42,049 nucleotides of DNA, from positions 1 through 42,049 of the forward strand of contig CACOXV010000017.1 of assembly GCA_902631295.1 (NCBI GenBank). The letters run 5' to 3'. A model generated the notes under the pieces. That model saw only the letters and a list, made by a program, of their open reading frames with translations. It was not told the DNA's origin and ran no database searches. Below are positions 8,094 to 17,485 of the stretch, in pieces. The DNA is from Paracoccaceae bacterium (GTDB taxonomy: Bacteria > Pseudomonadota > Alphaproteobacteria > Rhodobacterales > Rhodobacteraceae). Numbering within the stretch: the first letter of the stretch is position 1; each line of letters begins with the position of its first letter. A program made the translations under genes and the position numbers.

Positions 8094-8876
8094 ATGGTCA
8101 ACAAAGCAACTATAGAATCTTTTCAAGATGACGGTATTGCGTTTATACCCAGACTATTCAAACCACATGTTAAAAGTCTCAGGGTTGGCGTTCAAAAGAA
8201 TATCGACCAACCTGGCCCATTTGCGGCAGAAAATTTAAAAGAGGGTGAAGCGGGACGCTTTTTTGACGATTATTGTAATTGGCAGCGTATTGATGAATTT
8301 CGAAACGTGGTATTTGATAAAAATGTTGCGGAAACAGCTGCAAAACTCATGCAATCAAAAACTGTCCAAATGTTTCACGATCATGTACTCGTGAAAGAAG
8401 CGGGCACCTTAAAATCAACTCCCTGGCATACCGATGGACCATATTATTTTATTAAGGGAATGAAAACTTTAAGTTTTTGGGTGCCTCTTGACCCAGTTAA
8501 AAAAGCTACCTTGAGGATGGTCGCACGCTCGCACAAATGGTCAAAGCCGGTCCTTCCAACTAGATGGTTATCTAATGAAAATTTCTACCCAAACGCTAAT
8601 GAATATTTGCCTGTGCCAGACCCTGAAAAAGAACAAATGGATATCAGAGAATTTGATATGAAGCCTGGCGACGCGGTTGCATTTAATTTCAATATTTTAC
8701 ATGGCGCTCGAGGGACAACAGCGGACCAGCGAAGACGAGCATTTTCTTTAAGGCTACTCGGTGACGATACCCGATATACGGAGAGGCCTGGTCCAACTTC
8801 TCCCCCATTTCCTAATCATAATATGGTAGAAGGTCAGGTTCTCCGAACGGATTGGTTCCCATTTATTGACTTTTAA
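8094..8876 (+). CDS. Phytanoyl-CoA dioxygenase (PhyH) family oxygenase
   Basis: A 260-residue Fe(II)/2-oxoglutarate-dependent oxygenase of the PhyH family. The iron triad is His112 and Asp114 (in PWHTDGPYY) plus His203 (in ILHGARG), and the basic cluster Arg213-Arg215 ten residues further on is positioned to bind the 2-oxoglutarate carboxylate. These enzymes hydroxylate aliphatic substrates, and bacterial members include tailoring and osmolyte hydroxylases, so 'phytanoyl-CoA' is only a family name. No strong ribosome-binding site is seen before ATG 8094. The neighbouring divergent zinc alcohol dehydrogenase could oxidise the hydroxylated product. No CoA-handling gene is adjacent, which argues weakly against a role in fatty acid alpha-oxidation. 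Confidence 0.88.
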   Translation: MVNKATIESFQDDGIAFIPRLFKPHVKSLRVGVQKNIDQPGPFAAENLKEGEAGRFFDDYCNWQRIDEFRNVVFDKNVAETAAKLMQSKTVQMFHDHVLVKEAGTLKSTPWHTDGPYYFIKGMKTLSFWVPLDPVKKATLRMVARSHKWSKPVLPTRWLSNENFYPNANEYLPVPDPEKEQMDIREFDMKPGDAVAFNFNILHGARGTTADQRRRAFSLRLLGDDTRYTERPGPTSPPFPNHNMVEGQVLRTDWFPFIDF

Positions 8877-8941
8877 AATTTAAACTACTTGAATTTAAAA
8901 TAAACTAACGTAGATAAATGTAGTAATTAACATGGATGATT

Positions 8942-9367
8942 ATGATTAACTACACTTTAAAATGTGACCAAAACCACACCTTTGACAGTTGGTTTAAATC
9001 AGCTGAAGCCTTCGAGATGTTGGTCAAAAAATCTATGGTTGTTTGCTCGGAATGTGGCTCGACCAAAATAACCAAAGCAATCATGGCCCCAAGTGTAAGC
9101 ACTTCCAGGAAAAAAGGTAATAAACCTCCGGAATTAGAAAAAAAATCAAAACTCAAAAACGATATTTTGGAATTGAAAAAGAAAATAGAAGCAAACTCAG
9201 AGTATGTTGGAAACAACTTTGCTAATGAAGCCAGGTCAATGTACCTGGGGGAAACTCCTGAACGTTCAATCTATGGCGAGGCCAAAGCCGATGATGCCAA
9301 AAAACTGATAGATGATGGTATACCAGTAATGCCACTGCCATTTCTTCCCGCTAAAAAAGCAAATTAA
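8942..9367 (+). CDS. DUF1178 family protein with an N-terminal zinc ribbon
   Basis: A 141-residue protein of the DUF1178 family, found mainly in alpha- and betaproteobacteria. It opens with M-I-x-Y-x-L-K-C and has Cys8, His12, Cys35 and Cys38 (in VCSECGS) arranged as a small zinc ribbon. The central part is a charged, lysine-rich helix (about 60-80), and the end has E-x-x-x-I-Y-G-E-A, then the family's P-x-x-P-L-P-F-L-P. Two in-frame ATGs lie six bases apart (8936, 8942); the second matches the family start and has GGAT upstream. No biochemical function is established for the family. It precedes lysC by 116 bases but has its own context. Confidence 0.9.
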   Translation: MINYTLKCDQNHTFDSWFKSAEAFEMLVKKSMVVCSECGSTKITKAIMAPSVSTSRKKGNKPPELEKKSKLKNDILELKKKIEANSEYVGNNFANEARSMYLGETPERSIYGEAKADDAKKLIDDGIPVMPLPFLPAKKAN

Positions 9368-9406
9368 TCATTTATTTTTTATATTTTAAAGCCTCATTTC
9401 GAGATC

Positions 9407-9435
9407 ATTGATACGATATCATGTGACTTGTATGT
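9407..9435 (+). promoter_or_regulatory. Candidate lysC promoter
   Basis: TTGATA at 9407-9412 and TATGTT at 9430-9435 are separated by exactly 17 bases and lie about 50 bases before the lysC start. Spacing and -35 box fit a sigma-70-type promoter; the -10 box has two departures from consensus. Confidence 0.42.
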
Positions 9436-9483
9436 TCCGTAATTAACATTTACACCCCGAGCGACGGAGTAAATAGGAATAGC

Positions 9484-10725
9484 ATGGCTTTACTGGTAAT
9501 GAAATTTGGCGGTACTTCCGTTGCGAATGTTGATCGCATAAAGCGAGCGGCTAAACGTGTTGCGCTAGAGGTAGCTCACGGTAAAAATGTTCTAGTAATC
9601 GTTTCGGCAATGTCTGGTAAAACAAATGAATTAGTTGACTGGGTAAATGATACTTCCCAATTTTTTGATGCACGGGAGTATGATGCTGTGGTTTCATCTG
9701 GTGAAAACGTTACGGCAGGACTTATGGCTCTTACACTTCAAGAGATGGATATTCCAGCAAGAAGCTGGCAAGGCTGGCAGGTCCCTGTTCATACTAGTTC
9801 CTCGCATTCATCAGCTAGGATCGAGAGTATTTCGTCCGAAACAATTAACGAAAAATTTGAACAAGGAATGAAGGTTGCAGTCGTTGCAGGGTTTCAAGGA
9901 ATTAGCAATGAAAACCGAATTACCACATTGGGCAGAGGGGGATCTGATACTACCGCAGTAGCATTCTCAGCAGCCTTCAACGCAGAAAGATGTGACATAT
10001 ATACTGACGTTGACGGAGTATACACCACAGACCCACGCATATGCGACAAAGCCAAAAAGCTCGATAAAATTTCGTACGAAGAAATGCTTGAACTTGCCTC
10101 TCTAGGAGCGAAAGTGTTGCAAACACGCTCTGTAGAAATGGCTATGCGGTTTAAAGTAAAATTGAGAGTTTTATCTAGCTTCGAAGAACCTAGTGAAAAA
10201 GCAGGAACACTTGTCTGTGATGAGGAGGAAATTATGGAATCAAATGTAGTCTCTGGGATAGCTTATTCCCGCGACGAAGCTAAGATGACGTTAGTGTCAA
10301 TAGCCGATAGACCTGGAATCGCCGCTGCTATATTTGGTCTTCTTTCTGACTCTGGAATAAATGTAGACATGATTATTCAAAATATTGCTGAAGCTGGAAG
10401 AACTGATATGACGTTCTCATGTCCCATAGATCAGGTTAGCAAAGCCGAAAAATCACTAAATAAAGCAAAGAAAGAAGGGCTTATAAATTTCCAAGATTTA
10501 TTAGCTGATAAAAATGTTGCAAAAATTTCTGCGGTTGGAATTGGAATGCGATCACAATCAGGTGTTGCCGCAAAAATGTTTCAAACTCTTTCAGATGAAG
10601 GAATAAATATCAAAGTAATTGCAACCTCTGAAATCAAGATATCTGTTTTAGTAGACAGAAAATATTTGGAACTTGCAGTGCAATCATTGCATGACGCCTT
10701 TGAACTAGATCAGATTTCTTCCTAA
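9484..10725 (+). CDS. lysC: Aspartate kinase
   Basis: A 413-residue aspartokinase, which phosphorylates aspartate in the first step towards lysine, threonine, methionine and diaminopimelate. It begins MALLVMKFGGTSVAN, with Lys7 in the K-F-G-G-T-S motif, and shows the T-L-G-R-G-G-S-D-T-T-A-V-A nucleotide/substrate block near residue 160 and the I-Y-T-D-V-D-G-V-Y-T-T-D-P-R block after it. Two ACT domains follow (about 265-340 and 345-410), the usual monofunctional layout with allosteric control by lysine or threonine. The start ATG is preceded by TAGGA. It is followed 18 bases later by ptsP, a pairing frequent in alphaproteobacteria. Confidence 0.98.
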   Translation: MALLVMKFGGTSVANVDRIKRAAKRVALEVAHGKNVLVIVSAMSGKTNELVDWVNDTSQFFDAREYDAVVSSGENVTAGLMALTLQEMDIPARSWQGWQVPVHTSSSHSSARIESISSETINEKFEQGMKVAVVAGFQGISNENRITTLGRGGSDTTAVAFSAAFNAERCDIYTDVDGVYTTDPRICDKAKKLDKISYEEMLELASLGAKVLQTRSVEMAMRFKVKLRVLSSFEEPSEKAGTLVCDEEEIMESNVVSGIAYSRDEAKMTLVSIADRPGIAAAIFGLLSDSGINVDMIIQNIAEAGRTDMTFSCPIDQVSKAEKSLNKAKKEGLINFQDLLADKNVAKISAVGIGMRSQSGVAAKMFQTLSDEGINIKVIATSEIKISVLVDRKYLELAVQSLHDAFELDQISS

Positions 10726-10743
10726 AAACAAGAGAGATCAAGC

Positions 10744-12984
10744 GTGCCTGAACGTACCCAGACAGATAGCCAACAACTATTGCGTCGCTTACGCGATACA
10801 ATGGCTGAAGAACAAAAAGGCCAAGCGAGATTAAACAAAATTACTCATCTAATTGCAGATTCCATGGGTACAGAAGTATGCTCAATTTATTTGTTTAGGG
10901 ATAACGAAACTCTTGAGCTTTGTGCAACCGAAGGCCTTAATGCTGAAGCTGTTCACCAAACTAGGCTCAGAATTGGTGAGGGGCTTGTCGGTAGAGTTGC
11001 AAGGTCAAAAAAAGTGATTAACACTGCAGATGCCCCTTCTTCAAAAGGCTTTAGGTTTATGCCGGAAACAGGAGAAGAAATTTTTTCTTCTTTCGCTGGT
11101 GTGCCCATACAAAGATTAGGGGAAACCCTTGGTGTTCTTGTAACCCAATCCAAAGAATCACGAAAATTTAGCAGTGAAGAAATCTACGCGCTTGAGGTTG
11201 TAGCGATGGTACTGGCAGAGATGGCTGAGCTTGGTGCTTTTGTGGGTGATGAAACGGGACTTACTGCTTTGCATCAGCAATCAGTTTTATTTCGTGGTTC
11301 AAATGGCCAAGAAGGAGCAGCCAAAGGGAGTGTGTGGCTTCATGAGCCGCGAGTTGTTGTCACAAATTTAGTCTCAGATGATCCAAAAGAAGAAAAAAAC
11401 AGGCTTCAAAACGCAGTAAATCTTCTGAGACAAGGGGTAGATAAAATCGTCGATAAAATTGCGGATGGTGATAAAGAACAAACTGAAATTCTTAAAGCTT
11501 TCCGAATGTTTGCAAATTCACGCGGATGGCTTCGACGTATGGAAGCTGATATCGACCAAGGTTTATCCGCTGAAGCATCAGTTGAGAAAGAACAATCTTC
11601 TGCAAGAGCTCGTATGAGCCAGGTGGCAGATAGTTACATGAGAGAGCGGCTTCATGATTTAGATGATTTGTCGAATAGATTATTGCGAATATTAACGGGG
11701 CAAGGAACAGATACTGGAGCTGAAATTCCTAAAGATCCTATTTTAATCGCCCGCAATATTGGTCCAGCGGAGCTGTTGGATTACGGAAGGACACTTAAAG
11801 CAATTGTGCTGGAAGAAGGCTCAGTGGGCAGCCATGCCGCCATCGTAGCACGCGCACTGAGTATACCATTGGTGATAAATGCTGAAAATATAACCACTGA
11901 AGCTTTGAATGGCGACCCTATTTTAGTAGATGGCACACAGGGGATCGTACATTTGCGTCCTGACGATACTGTCGTTAGTGCATTTTCTGAAAAAATCGCT
12001 ATGGAGGCTAAAAACCAAGAGCGTTATAAAGCTCTTAGAAATGAGCCAGCAAAAACAACTGATGGGAAAACAATTGACCTGCGAATGAATGCTGGCCTGA
12101 TGGCTGAGTTGCCAAGTCTTGTCAGTTCGGGTGCTAGCGGGGTAGGATTATTTCGCACTGAATTACAATTCTTAATTAGAAACCAGATGCCCAAAAGATC
12201 CGAGTTAAAAAAGCTTTATTCAAGAGTATTAGATGCGGCAAAAGGTAAAGAAGTTATTTTTAGGACGCTGGATATAGGGTCAGATAAAGTTTTATCTTAT
12301 ATGCCTAATATAAATGAAGCCAACCCGGCGTTAGGGTGGAGGGCAATTAGAATTGCTTTAGATAGACCGAGCATTATGAGAATGCAAATTGAGGCGTTAA
12401 TACGTGCTGCCGATGGCCGTAATTTGTCGATAATGTTTCCTTTAATATCTCAAGATAATGAGTTTTATGAAGCACGAGCATTGGTTGATAAAGTTTTGAG
12501 TGGAGAAAAACGTTTGGGACATAAGACACCTAATGAGCTAAAAATAGGAGCAATGCTTGAAACGCCGTCCCTGGCTTATGCATCAGAAAACTTTTTCAGT
12601 GCGGTAGATTTTTTATCTGTTGGAGGCAATGATCTTAAACAGTTCTTTTTTGCTGCAGACAGGGAAAATGAAATGGTTAGACGAAAATATGATACCCTAA
12701 GCACAAGTTTTCTTATTTATCTCAAATTTGTTATCGACCGCTGCGCAAAAACACAAACACCTATCTCCTTTTGCGGGGAAGATGCAGGGCGCCCGTTAGA
12801 AGCTATTTGCTTATGCGCTATTGGGTTTCCCAGTCTGTCCATGAGGCCTACGTCTATTGGACCAGTGAAGCATTTACTCAGACGGATAAATCTTGAAAAA
12901 CTGAACGATATATTGAGTTTAGAGATTGAACGAGGATCTTCGAGCGTTAGGCCAGCAGTTGAAAAATATATCAAATCAATTTGA
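10744..12984 (+). CDS. ptsP: Phosphoenolpyruvate-protein phosphotransferase of the nitrogen PTS
   Basis: The 746-residue enzyme I(Ntr), which takes phosphate from phosphoenolpyruvate and hands it to NPr and then EIIA(Ntr) in the regulatory nitrogen phosphotransferase system. A GAF domain occupies roughly residues 20-160 (with V-C-S-I-Y-L-F near 38 and G-V-P-I-Q-R-L-G-E-T-L-G-V-L near 118), then the enzyme I N-terminal helical region, the phosphohistidine segment GSHAAIVARAL with His364, and the C-terminal TIM-barrel domain (G-V-G-L-F-R-T-E, F-R-T-L-D-I-G, S-V-G-G-N-D-L, F-C-G-E-D-A). The GAF domain is the hallmark separating PtsP from sugar enzyme I. The start is GTG with AGAGAG upstream. The stop codon lies in a perfect hairpin described separately. 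The partner genes are not in the window. Confidence 0.96.
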   Translation: MPERTQTDSQQLLRRLRDTMAEEQKGQARLNKITHLIADSMGTEVCSIYLFRDNETLELCATEGLNAEAVHQTRLRIGEGLVGRVARSKKVINTADAPSSKGFRFMPETGEEIFSSFAGVPIQRLGETLGVLVTQSKESRKFSSEEIYALEVVAMVLAEMAELGAFVGDETGLTALHQQSVLFRGSNGQEGAAKGSVWLHEPRVVVTNLVSDDPKEEKNRLQNAVNLLRQGVDKIVDKIADGDKEQTEILKAFRMFANSRGWLRRMEADIDQGLSAEASVEKEQSSARARMSQVADSYMRERLHDLDDLSNRLLRILTGQGTDTGAEIPKDPILIARNIGPAELLDYGRTLKAIVLEEGSVGSHAAIVARALSIPLVINAENITTEALNGDPILVDGTQGIVHLRPDDTVVSAFSEKIAMEAKNQERYKALRNEPAKTTDGKTIDLRMNAGLMAELPSLVSSGASGVGLFRTELQFLIRNQMPKRSELKKLYSRVLDAAKGKEVIFRTLDIGSDKVLSYMPNINEANPALGWRAIRIALDRPSIMRMQIEALIRAADGRNLSIMFPLISQDNEFYEARALVDKVLSGEKRLGHKTPNELKIGAMLETPSLAYASENFFSAVDFLSVGGNDLKQFFFAADRENEMVRRKYDTLSTSFLIYLKFVIDRCAKTQTPISFCGEDAGRPLEAICLCAIGFPSLSMRPTSIGPVKHLLRRINLEKLNDILSLEIERGSSSVRPAVEKYIKSI

Positions 12985-12989
12985 TATAT
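12966..12989 (+). other. Perfect hairpin overlapping the ptsP stop codon
   Basis: Ten bases, ATATATCAAA (12966-12975), pair exactly with 12980-12989 around a TCAA loop. The TGA stop lies in the right arm. There is no T run after it, so it does not look like a normal intrinsic terminator; it may protect the mRNA 3' end or be chance in AT-rich DNA. Confidence 0.4.
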
Positions 12990-13013
12990 CGGTCAAAATA
13001 GCTTTGCTCTGGA

Positions 13014-13115
13014 CGGGCAAGTTTGATTTCGCTATACCTACGCCATGTGTAGAACCAGGACGTCATTCATCCTAATTATTTGCCCGGCGCTTTTTGATTA
13101 GAAGTGGCCGGGGCA
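13014..13115 (+). other. Structured leader region upstream of ileS with competing stems
   Basis: The 188-base gap between ptsP and ileS is locally GC-rich. CGGGCAA (13014-13020) can pair with TTGCCCG (13080-13086). The same segment, TGCCCGGC at 13081-13088, can instead pair with GCCGGGGCA at 13107-13115 in an 8-base-pair stem with one bulged G. The two helices exclude each other, as in an attenuator, but no T run follows. No conserved riboswitch is recognised, and translation of the region gave no recognisable gene remnant. Confidence 0.35.
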
Positions 13116-13172
13116 AGCTATCGACAAATTAAATCAATTCAATAAATACCGATAAATTAGAGAAAATTAGTA

Positions 13173-16061
13173 ATGTGTGCTGAAATACAAGACTACAAAG
13201 ATACACTAAATTTGCCAAAAACAGAGTTTCCAATGCGAGCTGGCTTACCAAAGCGAGAACCAGACTGGCTAACAAGGTGGGAGGATATTAAGGTTTATGA
13301 TGCTCTTCGACAAAAAAAGGGTAGAGCGTCGTTTATATTGCATGATGGACCTCCATATGCGAACGGTCATTTGCATATTGGTCATGCACTTAATAAAATC
13401 CTGAAAGATATGGTTGTTCGAAGCCAGCAAATGATGGGCAAAGACGCAAGATATATTCCTGGGTGGGATTGTCATGGTTTGCCAATTGAATGGAAAATCG
13501 AGGAACAATATCGATCAAAAGGAAAAAATAAAGACAATGTTAATATAATAGATTTTAGGCAGGAATGCCGAAAATTTGCCGCCAGGTGGGTTGAGATCCA
13601 GAGAGACGAATTCAAAAGATTAGGAGTGATGGGAAAGTGGGAAAACCCATACCTAACAATGGACTTCCACGCTGAAAGGGTAATCGCAGAAGAGTTTATG
13701 AAATTTTTAATGAATGGGACGCTTTACCAAGGGTCAAAGCCTGTTATGTGGTCACCTGTTGAAAAGACAGCATTGGCTGAAGCTGAGATTGAGTATCATG
13801 ACCACAAGTCTCATACCATTTGGGTCGCCTTCAAAATTAATAATGCATCAGAAGAAATACGAAACGCTCGAATAGTTATTTGGACAACTACACCGTGGAC
13901 TATTCCATCAAATCGAGCAATCGCTTTTAATCCTAAAATTTCATATGGCCTATATCATGTTGATGAAACATTGGAGGAAAGTTGGACGGCGAAAGGTGAA
14001 TACTATATAATAGCCGATAACTTAGCAGCCGAAACATTAGAAAAATCAAGAGTGGTAAAATACACCAGAGTTAAAGATGTTTCGAGTTCTGACTTGCAAG
14101 ATTGTATTTGCCAACACCCACTCTCAGAACTAGATCCATTTTGGAATTATGATGTACCGTTGATAGATGGCGATCATGTTACAGACGATGCTGGGACTGG
14201 ATTTGTGCACACAGCGCCAAGTCATGGGGCAGACGATTATGAGTGCTTCTTAAAGCGCAACTGGCTTGACAAAATGACCCATAATGTGGGTGAACAAAGT
14301 GAGTTTTTAGGACATGTACCCTTCTTTGCAGGGCTCACAGTTTTTGACCGAAAAGGCAAGGAAGGGAAGGCAAACGCTGAGGTTATAAATAAACTTGTTG
14401 AGGCTGGAAATATTATCGCGCGAGGGCGTTTGACCCACAGCTATCCTCATTCTTGGCGCTCAAAAGCACCAATAATTTTCAGAAATACCCCACAGTGGTT
14501 TGCAGCTATCGATAAAAAGGTAGACGATAGCTTCAATAAATATGGTAGTACAATTAGGCAAAGAGCTTTGGAGTCGATTGATAAACTCGTTAAGTGGACG
14601 CCAAAAAGTGGACGGAATCGACTTTATTCAATGATAGAAGTACGACCAGACTGGGTTTTGTCTCGGCAACGCGCTTGGGGAGTCCCACTTACTTGTTTCA
14701 CCAAAAAAGGGGCCCAACCGACCGACAGTGATTTTTTACTGCGTAATGAGCAAGTAAACAAACGGATCGCAGAAGCCTTTGAAGTAGAAGGTGCAGACGC
14801 TTGGTATAAGGAAAATGCAAAAGAAAGATTTTTGGAAGGATTAGAAAATCCAGATAATTTTATCCAAGTTTTTGATATCTTAGATGTTTGGTTCGATAGC
14901 GGTTCAACACATGCATTTGTTTTGAGAGACCGCGATGATGGATCTGATGACGGTTTTGCTGATTTATATTTAGAGGGAACAGATCAACATAGAGGTTGGT
15001 TCCATTCGTCGATGCTTCAATCATGTGGTACAAACGGGCGAGCTCCTTACCATGGTGTTTTAACGCATGGATTTACGTTGGACGAAAAAGGCATGAAAAT
15101 GTCAAAGTCCTTAGGAAACACAATAGCTCCTGAACAAGTTATAAAGCAGTATGGTGCGGATATTTTACGTTTGTGGGTTGCCCAATCAGACTATACCGCA
15201 GATTTACGAATTGGGCCTGAAATTTTGAAAGGTGTAGCTGATAGCTATCGAAGATTGAGAAACACAATGCGGTTCATGCTGGGATCACTCAGTGATTATA
15301 ATACATCAGATGAAATAGCCACAAAAGAGATGCCCGAATTGGAGCGTTGGGTGCTGCATAGGCTTACTGAATTAGACGAGAAAGTACAAAAAGGATATAA
15401 TTCATATGATTTTCAGGGTGTTTTCCAATCAATTTTTACCTTTGCAACGGTGGATTTATCATCCTTTTATTTTGATATACGAAAAGATGTACTTTATTGT
15501 GATGGAGACACAATAGAGCGACGAGCAGCTAGAACGGTACTAAATTTACTTTTTCATCGTCTTACAACTTGGTTAGCACCAATTTTAGTATTTACAATGG
15601 AAGAGGTCTGGCTTGAACGCTATCCTGACAAAGATAGTTCAGTTCATCTTGTAGATATACCAAATACACCGTCTGAATGGCGAGATGATAAACTTGCAAA
15701 AAAATGGTCAACGGTAAGGAGCTACAGAAGACTAGTCACATCTGCTCTGGAATTACAGAGGGAAGAAAAGGTAATCGGATCCAGTTTAGAGGCAACTCCA
15801 ACCGTCCATATTAAAGACCAGGACGCGCTTGCAATTTTAGAATCCGTACCATTTCAAGACATTTGTATAACGTCAGGCTTAAATCTTACTGACGCAGAAC
15901 CTCCTGAATATGCATATATTTCGAGTGAAATTGATGGTGCTGCTGTTAATTTTAAGAAATCAGTTGGAACTAAATGTGAGCGATGTTGGAAAATTTTACC
16001 GGATGTAGGAAATTATAAGCACCCAGGTACATGCAAACGATGCAGCACAGCCCTTGAATAG
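13173..16061 (+). CDS. ileS: Isoleucine--tRNA ligase
   Basis: The 962-residue class I synthetase that charges tRNA(Ile) with isoleucine. It has HIGH at residues 68-71 (in NGHLHIGHA), KMSKS at 642-646, the W-T-T-T-P-W-T-I-P and T-G-x-V-H-T-A-P-x-H blocks of the editing (CP1) domain that removes mischarged valine, and a C-terminal zinc ribbon, C-x-x-C-W-K near residue 935 paired with C-x-x-C near 955. The length and zinc finger match the common bacterial type. It is preceded by the structured 188-base gap described above. No lspA follows it; the next gene is tadA on the opposite strand. Confidence 0.98.
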   Translation: MCAEIQDYKDTLNLPKTEFPMRAGLPKREPDWLTRWEDIKVYDALRQKKGRASFILHDGPPYANGHLHIGHALNKILKDMVVRSQQMMGKDARYIPGWDCHGLPIEWKIEEQYRSKGKNKDNVNIIDFRQECRKFAARWVEIQRDEFKRLGVMGKWENPYLTMDFHAERVIAEEFMKFLMNGTLYQGSKPVMWSPVEKTALAEAEIEYHDHKSHTIWVAFKINNASEEIRNARIVIWTTTPWTIPSNRAIAFNPKISYGLYHVDETLEESWTAKGEYYIIADNLAAETLEKSRVVKYTRVKDVSSSDLQDCICQHPLSELDPFWNYDVPLIDGDHVTDDAGTGFVHTAPSHGADDYECFLKRNWLDKMTHNVGEQSEFLGHVPFFAGLTVFDRKGKEGKANAEVINKLVEAGNIIARGRLTHSYPHSWRSKAPIIFRNTPQWFAAIDKKVDDSFNKYGSTIRQRALESIDKLVKWTPKSGRNRLYSMIEVRPDWVLSRQRAWGVPLTCFTKKGAQPTDSDFLLRNEQVNKRIAEAFEVEGADAWYKENAKERFLEGLENPDNFIQVFDILDVWFDSGSTHAFVLRDRDDGSDDGFADLYLEGTDQHRGWFHSSMLQSCGTNGRAPYHGVLTHGFTLDEKGMKMSKSLGNTIAPEQVIKQYGADILRLWVAQSDYTADLRIGPEILKGVADSYRRLRNTMRFMLGSLSDYNTSDEIATKEMPELERWVLHRLTELDEKVQKGYNSYDFQGVFQSIFTFATVDLSSFYFDIRKDVLYCDGDTIERRAARTVLNLLFHRLTTWLAPILVFTMEEVWLERYPDKDSSVHLVDIPNTPSEWRDDKLAKKWSTVRSYRRLVTSALELQREEKVIGSSLEATPTVHIKDQDALAILESVPFQDICITSGLNLTDAEPPEYAYISSEIDGAAVNFKKSVGTKCERCWKILPDVGNYKHPGTCKRCSTALE

Positions 16062-16091
16062 TTTTCAGACTGAGAAAAATTGTCTCAGATT

Positions 16092-16115
16092 GTATTACTT
16101 GTAATAATACTTTTT
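16092..16115 (+). terminator. Weak intrinsic terminator after ileS
   Basis: A six-base stem, GTATTA (16092-16097) with TAATAC (16105-16110), is followed by TTTTT at 16111-16115. It lies 31 bases after the ileS stop in the gap to the convergent tadA gene. The stem is AT-rich, so strength is doubtful. A second small stem, CTGAG/CTCAG at 16070-16088, lies just before it. Confidence 0.4.
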
Positions 16116-16122
16116 GAATATT

Positions 16123-16593
16123 TTATAGTCTTAACTTCCCAAAAAAACTGGTCATAAGTTCAACCACTTCCTCTTCACAGATACCCGAATATATTTCAGG
16201 TCTGTGATGTGTTTGGCTATGTGAAAAGATACAGGCACCATGCTCAACACCACCTGATTTTTTGTCACTTGCGCCATAATATAGCCGGCGAATTCGCGAA
16301 GCTGAAATAAGGGAGGCACACATGGCACAAGGTTCTAAGGTAACATACAAGTCGCAACCACTTAATCTTTCATTTCCTAAAACCTGACAAGCCTCTCGGA
16401 TAACTAATACTTCAGCATGGGCTGAGGGGTCTTTAAGTTCTCGAGTTCTGTTCCCTGATTTGGCTAAGACTTTACCAGCCGGATCTAGCAATACAGCGCC
16501 GACTGGAATTTCTCCTGCAGAGCGCGCTATTATGGCTTGTTCTATAGCCATTTTCATAAAATTTATGAAGCCACTAGTTGCCAAGGAGCACAA
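16123..16593 (-). CDS. tadA: tRNA-specific adenosine deaminase
   Basis: A 156-residue deaminase that converts the wobble adenosine A34 of tRNA(Arg) (ACG) to inosine, an essential step for reading CGC and CGA codons. Zinc and catalytic residues are visible: His59-Ala60-Glu61 (the proton shuttle glutamate) and Pro88-Cys89-x-x-Cys92. The start is debatable. A TTG at 16593 has a strong AGGAAGG ribosome-binding site at ideal spacing, which I favour. The first ATG, at 16557, would give 144 residues and matches many family N-termini but lacks a ribosome-binding site. The gene is divergent from the rluB-like gene across a short gap and convergent with ileS. Confidence 0.94.
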   Translation of the reverse strand: MCSLATSGFINFMKMAIEQAIIARSAGEIPVGAVLLDPAGKVLAKSGNRTRELKDPSAHAEVLVIREACQVLGNERLSGCDLYVTLEPCAMCASLISASRIRRLYYGASDKKSGGVEHGACIFSHSQTHHRPEIYSGICEEEVVELMTSFFGKLRL

Positions 16594-16636
16594 TTTTCCC
16601 TTCCTAAATTGTCATTAATAACATACATAATTGCTA

Positions 16637-17485
16637 ATGAAAGACCAAGCAAACAAAGGCGAACGCATTGCAAAAATAATTGCTAGAGCTGGACTAGCAA
16701 GCAGAAGAGAAGCCGAAAGATTAATTTTAGATGGTAGGGTTAAGGTGAATGGAAATATTATCAATAGTCCAGCTCTTAATCTAACTATAAACGACGCTAT
16801 AGAAGTTGATGGTAAATTATTATCACAACCAGAAGAGACACGTTTATGGATATATCATAAACCGGTTGGCCTCATTTCTACCTCAAAAGATGAGAAAAAT
16901 CGGCCAACTATTTTTGATAATCTGCCAAAAGAAATGCCGAGAGTCTTATCCATAGGCCGACTGGACTTAAACTCCGAAGGACTACTACTGCTTACAAACG
17001 ATGGAGAACTAAAACGGTGTCTTGAATTACCCTCAACTGGTTGGTTACGACGATACCGGGTGCGAGTAAAAGGTCGGCTAAATGACAGTATGCTTGAACC
17101 ATTACGGCAAGGAATATTTGTAGAAGGCACACACTTTAAGCCAATGGAAATTTCTTTTGACCGTCAAACAGGAGCAAATGCTTGGCTAAGTATCGGCCTT
17201 CGTGAAGGTAAAAATCGCGAAATTCGCAAAGCGTTAGGTTTTGTGGGACTACCTGTGAATCGTTTACTGAGAATAAGCTTTGGAGATTTTGAACTTGGCA
17301 CATTAAAAAAGGGTGAAGTACAGGAAGTGCGATTAAGTAGGGTAAAAAACTTACTCAAAATCAGACTAGACAGCTTTCAAACGAAAAAAAAACAAAAACT
17401 GGGTTTTGGAACAAAAACCTCTAATAAGGTGGATAAAATTTTAGGAACACGCAATGTTTCTAGGAACCGAAGACGAAATAAATAA
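16637..17485 (+). CDS. rluB: 23S/16S rRNA pseudouridine synthase, RluB/RsuA family
   Basis: A 282-residue pseudouridine synthase. An S4 RNA-binding domain fills roughly residues 9-55 (G-L-A-S-R-R-E-A-E-R-L-I-L-D-G-R-V-x-V-N-G). The catalytic domain follows with K-P-V-G-L-I-S-T, the G-R-L-D motif at 107-110 containing the nucleophilic Asp110, and the R-E-G-K-N-R-E-I-R-K motif near 192. The basic tail after residue 240 is like that of RluB, which modifies helix 89 of 23S rRNA, rather than the shorter RsuA. The frame could start at TTG 16631; ATG 16637 is preferred. Its stop codon overlaps the ATG of a decayed dtd gene (TAATG), showing the two were once coupled. Confidence 0.88.
   Translation: MKDQANKGERIAKIIARAGLASRREAERLILDGRVKVNGNIINSPALNLTINDAIEVDGKLLSQPEETRLWIYHKPVGLISTSKDEKNRPTIFDNLPKEMPRVLSIGRLDLNSEGLLLLTNDGELKRCLELPSTGWLRRYRVRVKGRLNDSMLEPLRQGIFVEGTHFKPMEISFDRQTGANAWLSIGLREGKNREIRKALGFVGLPVNRLLRISFGDFELGTLKKGEVQEVRLSRVKNLLKIRLDSFQTKKKQKLGFGTKTSNKVDKILGTRNVSRNRRRNK

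Noticed and set aside
16070-16088. CTGAG/CTCAG stem after ileS as the main terminator
   Set aside because: Only five pairs and followed by no T run; the hairpin next to it at 16092-16115 is better placed.
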